NCBI RefSeq assembly: GCF_900186505.1
Contig: NZ_LT891969.1
Coordinates: forward strand, 310,001-374,000
Direction: 5' to 3'
Source of the DNA: Enorma phocaeensis
GTDB taxonomy: Bacteria; Actinomycetota; Coriobacteriia; Coriobacteriales; Coriobacteriaceae
DNA length: 64,000 bases
Shown: positions 7,289 through 15,512 of the stretch, piece by piece
How the letters are laid out: each line of letters starts with the position of its first letter
How positions within the stretch are numbered: position 1 is the first letter of the stretch
The notes under the pieces: model-generated
The model's database searches: none
Seen by the model: the letters and a program-made list of their open reading frames with translations, nothing else
Told to the model about the DNA's origin: nothing
Program-made: the position numbers and the translations under genes

Positions 7289-10200
7289 CTAGGCGAAGCG
7301 CCCGGAAGCCTTCATGAGCTCGGCGATGCGTTGCTCGCAGTCGGCGATGTCATCCTCATGGGCTTGCCAGCGCCAGTTGCCGTCTGCCACACCCGGCACG
7401 TTCATGCGGGCTTTGTCGCCTAAGCCGAGTAGATCCTGCAGAGGAATCATGACGACTCCGGCATCGCTCTCAAGCGCTTCCTCGACGAGCTTAGCGGCAA
7501 GCGCACGGCTTCCCAAGAGCGTGCCCTTCTCATGGAACGAGCGAGAGCAGAAGCCAACGAGCGTCGAGGTGTCGTGCGTGGATGTGTAGAAGATCTTTCC
7601 TGGATGCGGGTGCAGGCCCTGCCGCACATCGTAGTCGCTGAATTCGAGCACATCCATACCCGGAAAGCCGCAGCTCGCCATAAGGGAGCGCACGCCGGGC
7701 GTAAGGATGCCCAGGTCTTCTGCGATGAACGGCAGAGGGCCGAGCTCTGCGGCGGCGCGGTCGAACAACTCCTTGCCGGGTCCGGCCAACCACCGCCCGT
7801 CGTTTCCCTTTTGACCGGCGGGAATGCTGTAGTAGTTATGGAAGCCCAGGAAGTGGTCGAGGCGCACGCGGTCGTAGAGGCTGCAGGCGCGGCGCAGGCG
7901 TGCAAGCCACCAACGATAGCCGTCTGCCTTCATAGCATCCCAGCGATAGGTGGGATTTCCCCAGATCTGGCCCTGCGGAGCGAAGCCATCGGGCGGGGCT
8001 CCGGCGATTTCGGTGGGACGGCCATCGCGATCGAGGGAGAAGAGCTCCGGTGAGGCCCATACATCTGCTGAGTCGTCCGCTATGTACATGGGGATGTCGC
8101 CGACGATCTGGATGCCGCGTGCGTGCGCGTAGGAGACGGTCTCACGCCATGAGCGTTCGAACCGATATTGCATGTAGGCTTGGATGCGCGCCTCGCGCGC
8201 GAATCGCGGATCGGTAAGGAAGGCCGGATCGTAGTGCTGGAGTTCGTCGGGCCATTCGGCACGAGGCGTTTCGAGCAGCGCGCGTTTGATGGCCATGAAG
8301 GCGCAGTAAGGGTCGAGCCAGTCTGCATTGGCCTCGCGGAACGCGGTGAACTCATGATCCACCGTCCCGTCACCGGCAGCTTGCCATGTGGAGAAATCGC
8401 GCCTCAGCTCCTCCTCGGTCTCTTCGAGCAGGGCGATGTTCCCTGCGAAGGCGGAGGGGCCCGAATAAGGCGAGCGGAACATATCGGTGGGGTTCACGGG
8501 CAGGATCTGCCAATAGCGCATCCCCATCGCCGCGAGGTGGTCTATAAAGCGCCGCGCGGGAGCGCCGAGCGTCCCGGGGCGGTTTGTGCCCGTGGGGAGC
8601 GAGGTGATGTGGCAGAGAACGCCAGCTCCGGTTTCGAGCGGCTTTTGCAGGCGATGCTCGGGATGGAAGTAGGCGACAGCGGAACCGAACGGCCAGAGCG
8701 TCATCTCGATGGAGCCTTGCTCGTCGATGGAAAGCTTGCTACCCGAGATCACGTCGGTGGCAGCTTCATCGAGCGCGGGGATGCGTACGGTATGCGTTCG
8801 ATCGAGGCTTCGGTTGACCAATACCGTCGCGCAGGAGCCATCGCTGCCCCGGCGCGTGTAGGCGAGCACGTCATCGTCGCTGCCTTCGGGCACCCATGCG
8901 CTGATGGTGCCGTCGACCATGCACGGAAGCGCACGGCGGATCGCCGAGGCGTTGCGCAGGATATCCTGCATGTCGCGATCGTAGATGTCCTTCTCCAGCG
9001 GCAGGGTCCGGCGGTTGCCGGGGTCGGAGAGGCCTTCCAGGCAGTACTCGTCACCGTAGTAGATGGAGGGTACGCCGGGGAAGGTCATTTGCATGAGGGT
9101 GGCGAGCCAGAAGCGGCCCTTGGCCAGGCCCATGGCATCGGGCGAGAGGCGCCAGCGGCCGCGTTCCTCCTCGGGGAGCTTGCTCTCATCCGGACCACCG
9201 CCCAGAAGGGAGGCGATGCGAGGACGGTCATGGCTGCCGAGCAGGTTGAGGCAGCAGGCGAGCGCCTCGGGCGGGTAGTTCTCGTGCAGGGCCTCGATTG
9301 CCTCCACGGCGTCTGCCGCGCTCATCGTGCCCAGCAGGAAGCCGAGTACCATGTCGCGGAATGGGTAGTTCATCGCAGAATCGAGCTCGGAGCCAAGCAG
9401 GTAATGGCGCGGTTTGCCGTAGCTGATCTTGTTGGATGCGTCTTCCCACACCTCGCCCAGCAGAAGGGCGTCTGATTTCTCTTCCAAAAGGATGCGCTTG
9501 ATATCGGCGATGAGCGACTCCTGAAGCTCGTCGGCCACATCGAGACGCCAGCCATGCGCTCCGGCGCGCGTCCAACGACGTATGACGCCATCCTCTCCGA
9601 GCAGCAGCTCGCGTACGAGCGGGGAGCTCTGGTTGAGGTCGGGCATGTTCTCGATGCCCCACCAGCAGCGGTAGGTGCCGTCTTCGTTGAAGCAGTACGC
9701 GTCGCGCCAGCGAGATTCCGGACCCTGCCAGGCACCGGGTTCAGGGTAGTTGTAATAGCGATTGAAATAGATTGAGTCGTCGCCCGTATGGTTGAAGACG
9801 CCATCAAGGATGATGGACATGTTGCGCTGTTCGGCCTCATGGCAAAGCTCGCGGAAATCCTCTTCCGTGCCGAGCATCGGGTCGATGGTGAGATAGTCCG
9901 CCGTATCATAGCGATGATTGCTCGCTGCTTTGAAGATGGGGTTCAGGTAGATCGCGGTGACGCCCATTTCTGCTAGGCGGTCGAGGTCTCCGGTGATGCC
10001 TTTGAGGGAGCCGCCGTACATGTCCCAGCTTGCAATCGACCCGTCTTCCGCCCGCTCATAGACGGGCGGTTCATTCCAATCCTCGACTATACGGCGCGGG
10101 ATGCCGTTGTGCGGTTCGGCAAGCGCTTTTTCGCAGCGCTCGCGCCACTGGGGATCGCGGCGGTAGCGGTCGGGGAAGATCTGGTAGACCATGCCATGCT

Positions 10201-10588
10201 CGTACCAGGTGGGGCGCGTCTCGCGGTGGCGGTACACGGTGATTTGGAACGACGGCACCTCAGCGTAGTCGTAGGTGACGCCCTCGCCGCCCGTGCGACC
10301 CTGAGCTGCTCCGCAGCGAAGCTCCAGGTCGCTCGTTCGAACGACGAAGCTGTACCACACGATGAGGGGGTCGTGATAGGAGATGGTCACCTCGAACCAA
10401 CCTTCTCCAGCATGGCTCATGGGAACGAGTGTCTCGCCCTGCCCATCGATCCAAATGCGGAGCGTTGCCTCCACCTGATCCGGATCGACATCCAGGACCT
10501 GGAGGGCAAGCCTCACGGGCGTGCCGATGGTCACGGCGCCGAAGGGGGAGCGGAACCGCTCGAGGCGGCTGTTATGGGCAAGTCTCAT
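7289..10588 (-). CDS. Bifunctional GH13 alpha-glucan hydrolase / GH77 4-alpha-glucanotransferase fusion
   Basis: A 1099-residue cytosolic protein made of two complete enzymes of maltodextrin and glycogen metabolism. Residues 1-640 form a GH13 alpha-amylase/neopullulanase-type unit with an N-terminal beta-sandwich and the family regions ILDGVFNHTG (I), GWRLDVADEL (II, Asp nucleophile), LLGEVWED (III, Glu acid/base) and LLGSHDRPRI (IV). After PLETGAG near residue 650 the sequence becomes MalQ-like, with GVLCHITSLPT, the nucleophile region VRLDHFLGFHNYY, acid/base FIAEDLGIL and THDTSTLVGF. Together they could trim and disproportionate linear glucans. No signal peptide is seen. It lies downstream of glgA with its own -10-like element and a terminator at each end. 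The exact GH13 substrate cannot be read from sequence. Confidence 0.92.
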   Translation of the reverse strand: MRLAHNSRLERFRSPFGAVTIGTPVRLALQVLDVDPDQVEATLRIWIDGQGETLVPMSHAGEGWFEVTISYHDPLIVWYSFVVRTSDLELRCGAAQGRTGGEGVTYDYAEVPSFQITVYRHRETRPTWYEHGMVYQIFPDRYRRDPQWRERCEKALAEPHNGIPRRIVEDWNEPPVYERAEDGSIASWDMYGGSLKGITGDLDRLAEMGVTAIYLNPIFKAASNHRYDTADYLTIDPMLGTEEDFRELCHEAEQRNMSIILDGVFNHTGDDSIYFNRYYNYPEPGAWQGPESRWRDAYCFNEDGTYRCWWGIENMPDLNQSSPLVRELLLGEDGVIRRWTRAGAHGWRLDVADELQESLIADIKRILLEEKSDALLLGEVWEDASNKISYGKPRHYLLGSELDSAMNYPFRDMVLGFLLGTMSAADAVEAIEALHENYPPEALACCLNLLGSHDRPRIASLLGGGPDESKLPEEERGRWRLSPDAMGLAKGRFWLATLMQMTFPGVPSIYYGDEYCLEGLSDPGNRRTLPLEKDIYDRDMQDILRNASAIRRALPCMVDGTISAWVPEGSDDDVLAYTRRGSDGSCATVLVNRSLDRTHTVRIPALDEAATDVISGSKLSIDEQGSIEMTLWPFGSAVAYFHPEHRLQKPLETGAGVLCHITSLPTGTNRPGTLGAPARRFIDHLAAMGMRYWQILPVNPTDMFRSPYSGPSAFAGNIALLEETEEELRRDFSTWQAAGDGTVDHEFTAFREANADWLDPYCAFMAIKRALLETPRAEWPDELQHYDPAFLTDPRFAREARIQAYMQYRFERSWRETVSYAHARGIQIVGDIPMYIADDSADVWASPELFSLDRDGRPTEIAGAPPDGFAPQGQIWGNPTYRWDAMKADGYRWWLARLRRACSLYDRVRLDHFLGFHNYYSIPAGQKGNDGRWLAGPGKELFDRAAAELGPLPFIAEDLGILTPGVRSLMASCGFPGMDVLEFSDYDVRQGLHPHPGKIFYTSTHDTSTLVGFCSRSFHEKGTLLGSRALAAKLVEEALESDAGVVMIPLQDLLGLGDKARMNVPGVADGNWRWQAHEDDIADCEQRIAELMKASGRFA

Positions 10589-10654
10589 AGTTGATCCGAT
10601 CTATCTTCGCACGGGGCAGAAGGCAGCGATCCCCGTGGCATCTACCAAAAGACC

Positions 10655-10660
10655 AGTATA
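10655..10660 (-). promoter_or_regulatory. -10-like TATACT upstream of the GH13-GH77 gene
   Basis: Read on the minus strand, TATACT lies 66 bases before the gene's ATG. It is a near-consensus -10 box; no convincing -35 hexamer is present at 17 bases. The glgA terminator at 10774-10808 lies upstream, so the gene needs its own promoter. Confidence 0.45.
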
Positions 10661-10773
10661 CCGGAAGCGAAACGTCGTCGCTTTTTCGCAGCGGATGCTT
10701 ACCCAGCGCTTCCGGGTGAGGACGCGGCGCGTTGTGTAGATTGCCTGCGATGCGTGCCGTTCACGGAACAAAG

Positions 10774-10808
10774 AACCGGGCAAGAACCTCAACGGTCCTT
10801 ACCCGGTT
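10774..10808 (-). terminator. Hairpin terminator after glgA
   Basis: On the minus strand AACCGGGTAAG pairs with CTTGCCCGGTT (11 pairs, one G-T) around a 13-base loop, followed by CTTTGTT. It begins about 60 bases past the glgA stop codon. Confidence 0.65.
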
Positions 10809-10870
10809 GGACTCAATGCCTTTGCCGCGGTGGTTCATCAATGCATGAAGCTGCGCCCGTGCTCTTACTC

Positions 10871-13057
10871 CTACGAAGTGCGCTTGCGGGAGGTTTTCCG
10901 AGCGCTGGACACGGTACGCGTCTTAGGAGCGGGCTTCTTTACCTCTTCCTCGGTGGCGGGAGCCTTAGATGCCGTGGTCTTCGTGGTTGCTGCAGCCTTG
11001 GTTGCAGAAGACTTGGGCGCGGCGGCCTTGGTTGCCGTTGATGAGGCGGATGCCTTCGCCGCGGCAGCCTTGGTGGCAGCGGGCTTCGTGCCCGTTGACT
11101 TTGTGGCCGTTGACTTTGTGGTCGTCGACTTCGCGGCGGATTTCGTTGCCGTGGTAGAAGACTTGGCAGCTGTGGTCTTTGCAGCAGCGGTCTTGCGCGT
11201 GGTCGTGCGAGTCTTCTTAGCGGCGGGCTTGGTTTCTGCCGCCTCTTCCTGCTTTGCGGTTGTCTTGCGCGCGGTCGTTCTCCTTGCAGCAGGCTTTTTA
11301 GCTGGAGCGGCCTTGGCATCGGCAGCGGGCTCCTCCTTCGGCTCGCTTACTGGCTCCGCCTGAGAGGCGGCGGGCTCGGCGACCGCGGCCTTAGCGGCAG
11401 GCTCCGCTTCTGCGGCAGGGGTCACCTCGGCCTTGGGAGCAGGTGCAGGCTCGGCATCTGCGGCATGCTCTGCCTGCGTGGTGTCGTCCTCAACGGGTTC
11501 AGCCGCCTTGGGAGCATCATTGGGGTCTTTCTCGGCCTCGGTGGCAACCTCCTGAGGTGAAGTCTCCTCGACCGCGGGTGCCGGCGCGGGCACGACGAAC
11601 GAGCAGTCGGGGTGGAGTCCATGATAGAGGTCGAGGTAGGCGTGAGCAGAGCGCGTCCAACTGAAATCGGCCTCCATGGCCTGCTTGACGACCTGGTCCC
11701 AAGCGGCGCGGTCGTCCCAGAACAGGCGAGCCCCGCGGAAGACGGCATCGCCCATCTCGTCGCCGTTGAAGTTAGCGAACGAGAAGCCGGTGCCTTCTCC
11801 GGTGAAGTAGTTGTAGGGCTTGACGGTATCCCGCAGGCCACCGGTCTCGCGAACCACGGGGAGGGTTCCGTAGCGCATGGCGATGATCTGGGAAAGCCCG
11901 CACGGCTCGAACAGCGACGGCATCAGGAACATGTCGGCTCCTGCGTACATGCGATGCGAGAGGGCCGAGTCGAACGTGATGCGGGCTGCCATGGTGCCGG
12001 GATACTTGTTTGAGAAGTAGCGCATGGGCTCTTCGTAGTCTCCGGTGCCGAGCACTGCCACCTGCACGCCTCCGGAAAGGATGCGATCGAGCGCATAGGT
12101 CACCAGGTCCATGCCTTTCTGGCGCGTGAGACGCGTGACCATGACCATGAGCGGGCGGTCATCGCGGACCTCGAGGCCGAGCTCCTCCTGAAGGGCGCGT
12201 TTGCAGGCGGCTTTGCCAGCCATGTCACCGACCTTGTAGTTCTGGGCGATGGCGGGATCGGTCTCAGGGTTCCAATCGTCGACATCGATGCCGTTCAAGA
12301 TGCCCGAGAGCACGCTGGAGCGCTCGCGCAGGATGCCGTCGAGGCCCTCGCCGTACTCCGGTGTCTGGATTTCCCAAGCGTAGCTGGGGCTTACCGTGGT
12401 GATGGCGTCCGAGTACTTGAGCGCGCCCTGCATGAAGTTGATGGAGCGGCTATCGCAGCGCAGCTGCCCTGCAGCGGCGGGGATGTGCGCAAGGCCCAGG
12501 ATGTCATTCAGGATCGTATCGGAATACTGGCCCTGGAAGGCGATGTTGTGGATGGTGAAGACCGTCTTCACGCGCTCATAGAGCGGCAGGCCCTGGTAGA
12601 ACTCACGTAGGAACACGGGTGCGAGGGCGGTGTGCCAGTCGTTGCAGTGCAGCACGTCGCACTCGAATCCCTCGGGAAGGTGCTGGAGGCTCTCCGTTAC
12701 CGCCTTCGAGAAGAACGCGAAACGCTCGCCATCGTCGAAGAAACCGTATGGGTAATCGCGCATGAAGTAGTGCTCGTTGTCCACGAACAGATACGTAACG
12801 CCGTTGATATCCAAGCGTTCCAAGCCGCAATATTCATTGCGCCAGCCAAGGCTCACGTAGAAGTCGCAGAAATGCTCCATGCGCTCGGTGAAGCGCTGCG
12901 GGATGGAGCCGTACTTCGGTAGCATCACGATGACATCGGCTCCAGCGGCAACGAGTGCCTGAGGCAGCGATCCGGCAACATCGCCCAGGCCACCGGTCTT
13001 TACAAACGGCGCGCACTCGGCGGAAGCAATCACCACCTGCATTTTTTTGTCGGACAT
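10871..13057 (-). CDS. glgA: Glycogen synthase (ADP-glucose type) with a histone H1-like C-terminal tail
   Basis: Extends alpha-1,4-glucan from ADP-glucose. Residues 1 to about 495 are a normal GT5 synthase: ECAPFVKTGGLGDVAGSLP near the N-terminus, HCNDWHTAL, TIHNIAFQG, and the C-lobe FEPCGLSQIIAMRYGTLPVV. The family usually ends near residue 480. Here about 230 more residues follow: first an acidic Ala/Pro/Glu segment of about 90 residues, then about 140 residues of Lys/Arg/Ala/Thr/Ser repeats such as KKPAARRTTARKTTAKQ and ATKSAAKSTTTKSTATKS, ending SARKTSRKRTS. This resembles histone H1 or bacterial H1-like tails and could bind polyanions, DNA or another protein. GlgB in this cluster has a similar tail. 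The start ATG follows GGGGGA. A terminator separates it from glgD upstream. Confidence 0.94.
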   Translation of the reverse strand: MSDKKMQVVIASAECAPFVKTGGLGDVAGSLPQALVAAGADVIVMLPKYGSIPQRFTERMEHFCDFYVSLGWRNEYCGLERLDINGVTYLFVDNEHYFMRDYPYGFFDDGERFAFFSKAVTESLQHLPEGFECDVLHCNDWHTALAPVFLREFYQGLPLYERVKTVFTIHNIAFQGQYSDTILNDILGLAHIPAAAGQLRCDSRSINFMQGALKYSDAITTVSPSYAWEIQTPEYGEGLDGILRERSSVLSGILNGIDVDDWNPETDPAIAQNYKVGDMAGKAACKRALQEELGLEVRDDRPLMVMVTRLTRQKGMDLVTYALDRILSGGVQVAVLGTGDYEEPMRYFSNKYPGTMAARITFDSALSHRMYAGADMFLMPSLFEPCGLSQIIAMRYGTLPVVRETGGLRDTVKPYNYFTGEGTGFSFANFNGDEMGDAVFRGARLFWDDRAAWDQVVKQAMEADFSWTRSAHAYLDLYHGLHPDCSFVVPAPAPAVEETSPQEVATEAEKDPNDAPKAAEPVEDDTTQAEHAADAEPAPAPKAEVTPAAEAEPAAKAAVAEPAASQAEPVSEPKEEPAADAKAAPAKKPAARRTTARKTTAKQEEAAETKPAAKKTRTTTRKTAAAKTTAAKSSTTATKSAAKSTTTKSTATKSTGTKPAATKAAAAKASASSTATKAAAPKSSATKAAATTKTTASKAPATEEEVKKPAPKTRTVSSARKTSRKRTS

Positions 13058-13085
13058 TTGGGTCCCCCGAATCTCTAGATTCCAA

Positions 13086-13118
13086 AACCGCCGCCACGCA
13101 GCGAGCGCGACGGCGGTT
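13086..13118 (-). terminator. Terminator between glgD and glgA
   Basis: On the minus strand AACCGCCGTCGCGC pairs with GCGTGGCGGCGGTT (14 pairs including two G-T) around a 5-base loop and is followed by TTGG. It would stop or attenuate glgC-glgD transcripts before glgA. Confidence 0.7.
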
Positions 13119-13149
13119 CTATGGTAACGCTTATCCTGCTACACGATTG

Positions 13150-14259
13150 TTACGCGGGCATCTGATTTTTGCCGACAACTAGAATCGCGTCAGGCGTGCC
13201 GCGAAGCTCGGTGTTGGCAGGAATGACATTGCCCTTGTCGATGATCGCGTTCTCCACGCGAGCACCGGTCTTAACAACGCAGGACTGCATGATGATGCTG
13301 TTCGTGACGCTGGCACCGCTCTCAACCACGACGCCGCGGGCGAGGATGGAGCCGCGCACCGTGCCGTCGACCTGGCATCCGGCGGAGATGAGCGAGTTGG
13401 TTGCGTTGCTGCCGGCTGAGTACTTCGCCGGGGGAGCGTCGTGCGCCTTCGTCATGATCGGGCGATCCTTGCGGAAGAGCTGGTCAGCAACATCGGGGTT
13501 GAGCATCTCCATGCTGCGCGCGTAGTAGGTGCGCTCGTTGAAGATGCCGATCGCGAGACCCTTGAACTCATAGCTGCACACATCGATGAGCGAGAAGTCG
13601 CCAGCGATCGCCTCGAAGAGATCGAGGTAGTCGGCGCTCTGGTAGCGGTCGATGATCTGCAGAAGCAGGTCGCGGTTGATGATGAAGCAGTCCATGAACT
13701 TGTTGTCACCGAACTCGCATCCCTGCTTGACCTGCTGGACGCGGCCCGAATCGCCGATCACGAGCGACGAGCAGTCGGTGTGCTTGCGCTCGGCGCGCAC
13801 GTAGACCATGGTGATGCCCGCACCCGAGAACTCATGAGCGTCGATGATGGCGTTCAGGTCGAGGTTGAAGATGATGTTCGAGCCCATCATCACCACATAG
13901 GGCTTATCGGAGCGCTCGAAGAGCATCTTGTTGGAGATGATGTCGCGCAGCAGGAAGCGCATGCCGCGCTTCGTGGTGCCGTAGGGGTTGCCAGGCAGGG
14001 GGAACAAGCCGCCCTTCTTGCGGTCGAGCATCCAATCCTTGCCGTGGCCGACATGGTCGATAATCGATCGATAGTTGCCCGGCATGACGAGACCGACGGT
14101 CTTGATGCCTGCGTTTGCCATATTGGACAGTGGGAAGTCGATCAGGCGGTAGCGTCCCATGAACGGGATCGAAGCGATGGGACGGACATCGGTGAGGACG
14201 CTGACGGCCTCGCCCGTGTAGTTAGCAGTGATGTAGCCGATGGCCTTGCGGTTGATCAT
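13150..14259 (-). CDS. glgD: GlgD, regulatory/ADP-glucose pyrophosphorylase-like subunit
   Basis: The 369-residue product has the nucleotidyltransferase fold and a C-terminal left-handed beta-helix (repeats around SILARGVVVESGASVTNSI and SCVVKTGARVENAII). It matches GlgD, which pairs with GlgC in Firmicutes and some other bacteria. The key nucleotide loop GGxGxRL of true pyrophosphorylases is replaced by NYTGEAVSVLTDVRP, so it probably has little activity alone and modulates GlgC. I chose the ATG at 14259 (MINRKAIGYI): it starts five bases after the glgC stop and its ribosome-binding purines GGGAAGGGGG lie inside the last codons of glgC, showing tight coupling. Confidence 0.92.
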   Translation of the reverse strand: MINRKAIGYITANYTGEAVSVLTDVRPIASIPFMGRYRLIDFPLSNMANAGIKTVGLVMPGNYRSIIDHVGHGKDWMLDRKKGGLFPLPGNPYGTTKRGMRFLLRDIISNKMLFERSDKPYVVMMGSNIIFNLDLNAIIDAHEFSGAGITMVYVRAERKHTDCSSLVIGDSGRVQQVKQGCEFGDNKFMDCFIINRDLLLQIIDRYQSADYLDLFEAIAGDFSLIDVCSYEFKGLAIGIFNERTYYARSMEMLNPDVADQLFRKDRPIMTKAHDAPPAKYSAGSNATNSLISAGCQVDGTVRGSILARGVVVESGASVTNSIIMQSCVVKTGARVENAIIDKGNVIPANTELRGTPDAILVVGKNQMPA

Positions 14260-14263
14260 CGGT

Positions 14264-15409
14264 TCATTCCCCCTTCCCGATGACGACGTCGTTGCCAACG
14301 ACGGCGGTGTCCCTGGTGGTATCGACGGAGCCGAGCTTGACGCCCTCCTCCACAACGGCGTTCTCGCCCAAGATGGCGCGGCTCACATAGGCGCCGCTCT
14401 TCACGACAGCGCCCGGCAGCAGCACGGAGTCCTCCACGACCGCGCGCTCCTCGACGATGGCATCCGTCGAGATGATGGAGTGACGCGCCGTGCCCATGAT
14501 CTTGCAGCCGTTCGAGACGAGGCAATCGTCGACGCGGCCCTCGGGCCCGATGTAGTGCGGCGGGCGCGTGGTGTCGTTGCTCATGATGGGCGTGTCGTAG
14601 TCGTACAGGTCGAAATCGGGATGCGAGCCCAGGAGATCCATCGAGGTCTCGTGGTAGCTCGCGATGGTGCCTACGTCCTTCCAGAAGCCGTGGAACTCGT
14701 GGACGTAGAGGCGCTTGCCAGCAGCGAGGGCGTTGGGGATGATGTCGCCGCCGAAGTCATGGCTCGAGCGCTGGTCGACGGCATCCTCCTCGAGTGCGTT
14801 GATGAGGAAGTCGGCGGTGAAGATGTAGATGCCCATGGAAGCGAGGTTCGAATCGGGCTTCTCGGGCTTCTCGGTGAACTTCAGGATGCGATGGTCATCA
14901 TCGGCCGTGAGGATGCCAAAGCGGCTCGCATCTTCCCAAGGCACGGGCATGACGGCGACGGTGAGGTCGGCATTATGCTCGATATGCTCGTGCAGCATTG
15001 CACGGTAATCCATGCGATACAGGGCGTCGCCGGAGAGGATGAGCACGTACTCGGGGTCATGCGACTTGATGTAGTCGAGGTTCTGCGTGACCGCGTCGGC
15101 TGTGCCGGCATACCAGGCGCCGCCGTCCTGCGTCGCGTACGGCGGCAGGATCGAGATGCCACCACCCTGCTCGTCGAGGTCCCAGGCAGCGCCCGATCCA
15201 AGATACGCATGCAACCGGTAGGGGCGGTACTGCGTCAGGACGCCCACCGTGTCGATGCCGGAGTTCGCGCAATTCGACAGCGTGAAGTCGATGATGCGGT
15301 ACTTTCCGCCAAACGAGACCGCCGGTTTCGCGATCTTAGAGGTGAGCGCCCCCAACCTGCTGCCCTGTCCTCCTGCGAGGAGCATTGCGATGCATTCTTT
15401 TTTGCTCAT
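14264..15409 (-). CDS. glgC: Glucose-1-phosphate adenylyltransferase (ADP-glucose pyrophosphorylase)
   Basis: Makes ADP-glucose from glucose-1-phosphate and ATP, the committed step of glycogen synthesis. The 381-residue product begins MSKKECIAMLLAGGQGSRLG with the intact nucleotide loop GGQGSRLG, followed by KPAVSFGGKYRIIDFTLSNC, GTADAVTQNLDYI and the Asp motif ILSGDALYRMDY. A beta-helix closes the C-terminus. The start ATG has GAAGGAG at good spacing. It lies 103 bases after glgP and immediately before glgD, so both subunits should be made together. Confidence 0.95.
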   Translation of the reverse strand: MSKKECIAMLLAGGQGSRLGALTSKIAKPAVSFGGKYRIIDFTLSNCANSGIDTVGVLTQYRPYRLHAYLGSGAAWDLDEQGGGISILPPYATQDGGAWYAGTADAVTQNLDYIKSHDPEYVLILSGDALYRMDYRAMLHEHIEHNADLTVAVMPVPWEDASRFGILTADDDHRILKFTEKPEKPDSNLASMGIYIFTADFLINALEEDAVDQRSSHDFGGDIIPNALAAGKRLYVHEFHGFWKDVGTIASYHETSMDLLGSHPDFDLYDYDTPIMSNDTTRPPHYIGPEGRVDDCLVSNGCKIMGTARHSIISTDAIVEERAVVEDSVLLPGAVVKSGAYVSRAILGENAVVEEGVKLGSVDTTRDTAVVGNDVVIGKGE

Positions 15410-15512
15410 CGATGTTCTCCTTCAGATACCCGTGCCAATATCCTTCCTAGTGGTGCCCGACACGAACTCGCGCCGGGCCCAAGATGCTTATGTCACGTCC
15501 CCCTGTGTAGCA

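Noticed and set aside
8168..9475. A 435-codon plus-strand frame opposite the GH13-GH77 gene
   Set aside because: Antisense shadow of a GC-rich gene; no recognisable motif, while the minus strand has full catalytic motifs.
10871..11600. The repetitive GlgA tail as a frameshifted or misassembled end
   Set aside because: The frame stays open for about 230 codons with a consistent Lys/Ala/Thr/Ser pattern, GlgB has an equivalent tail, and a proper terminator follows the stop, so it looks like genuine coding sequence.
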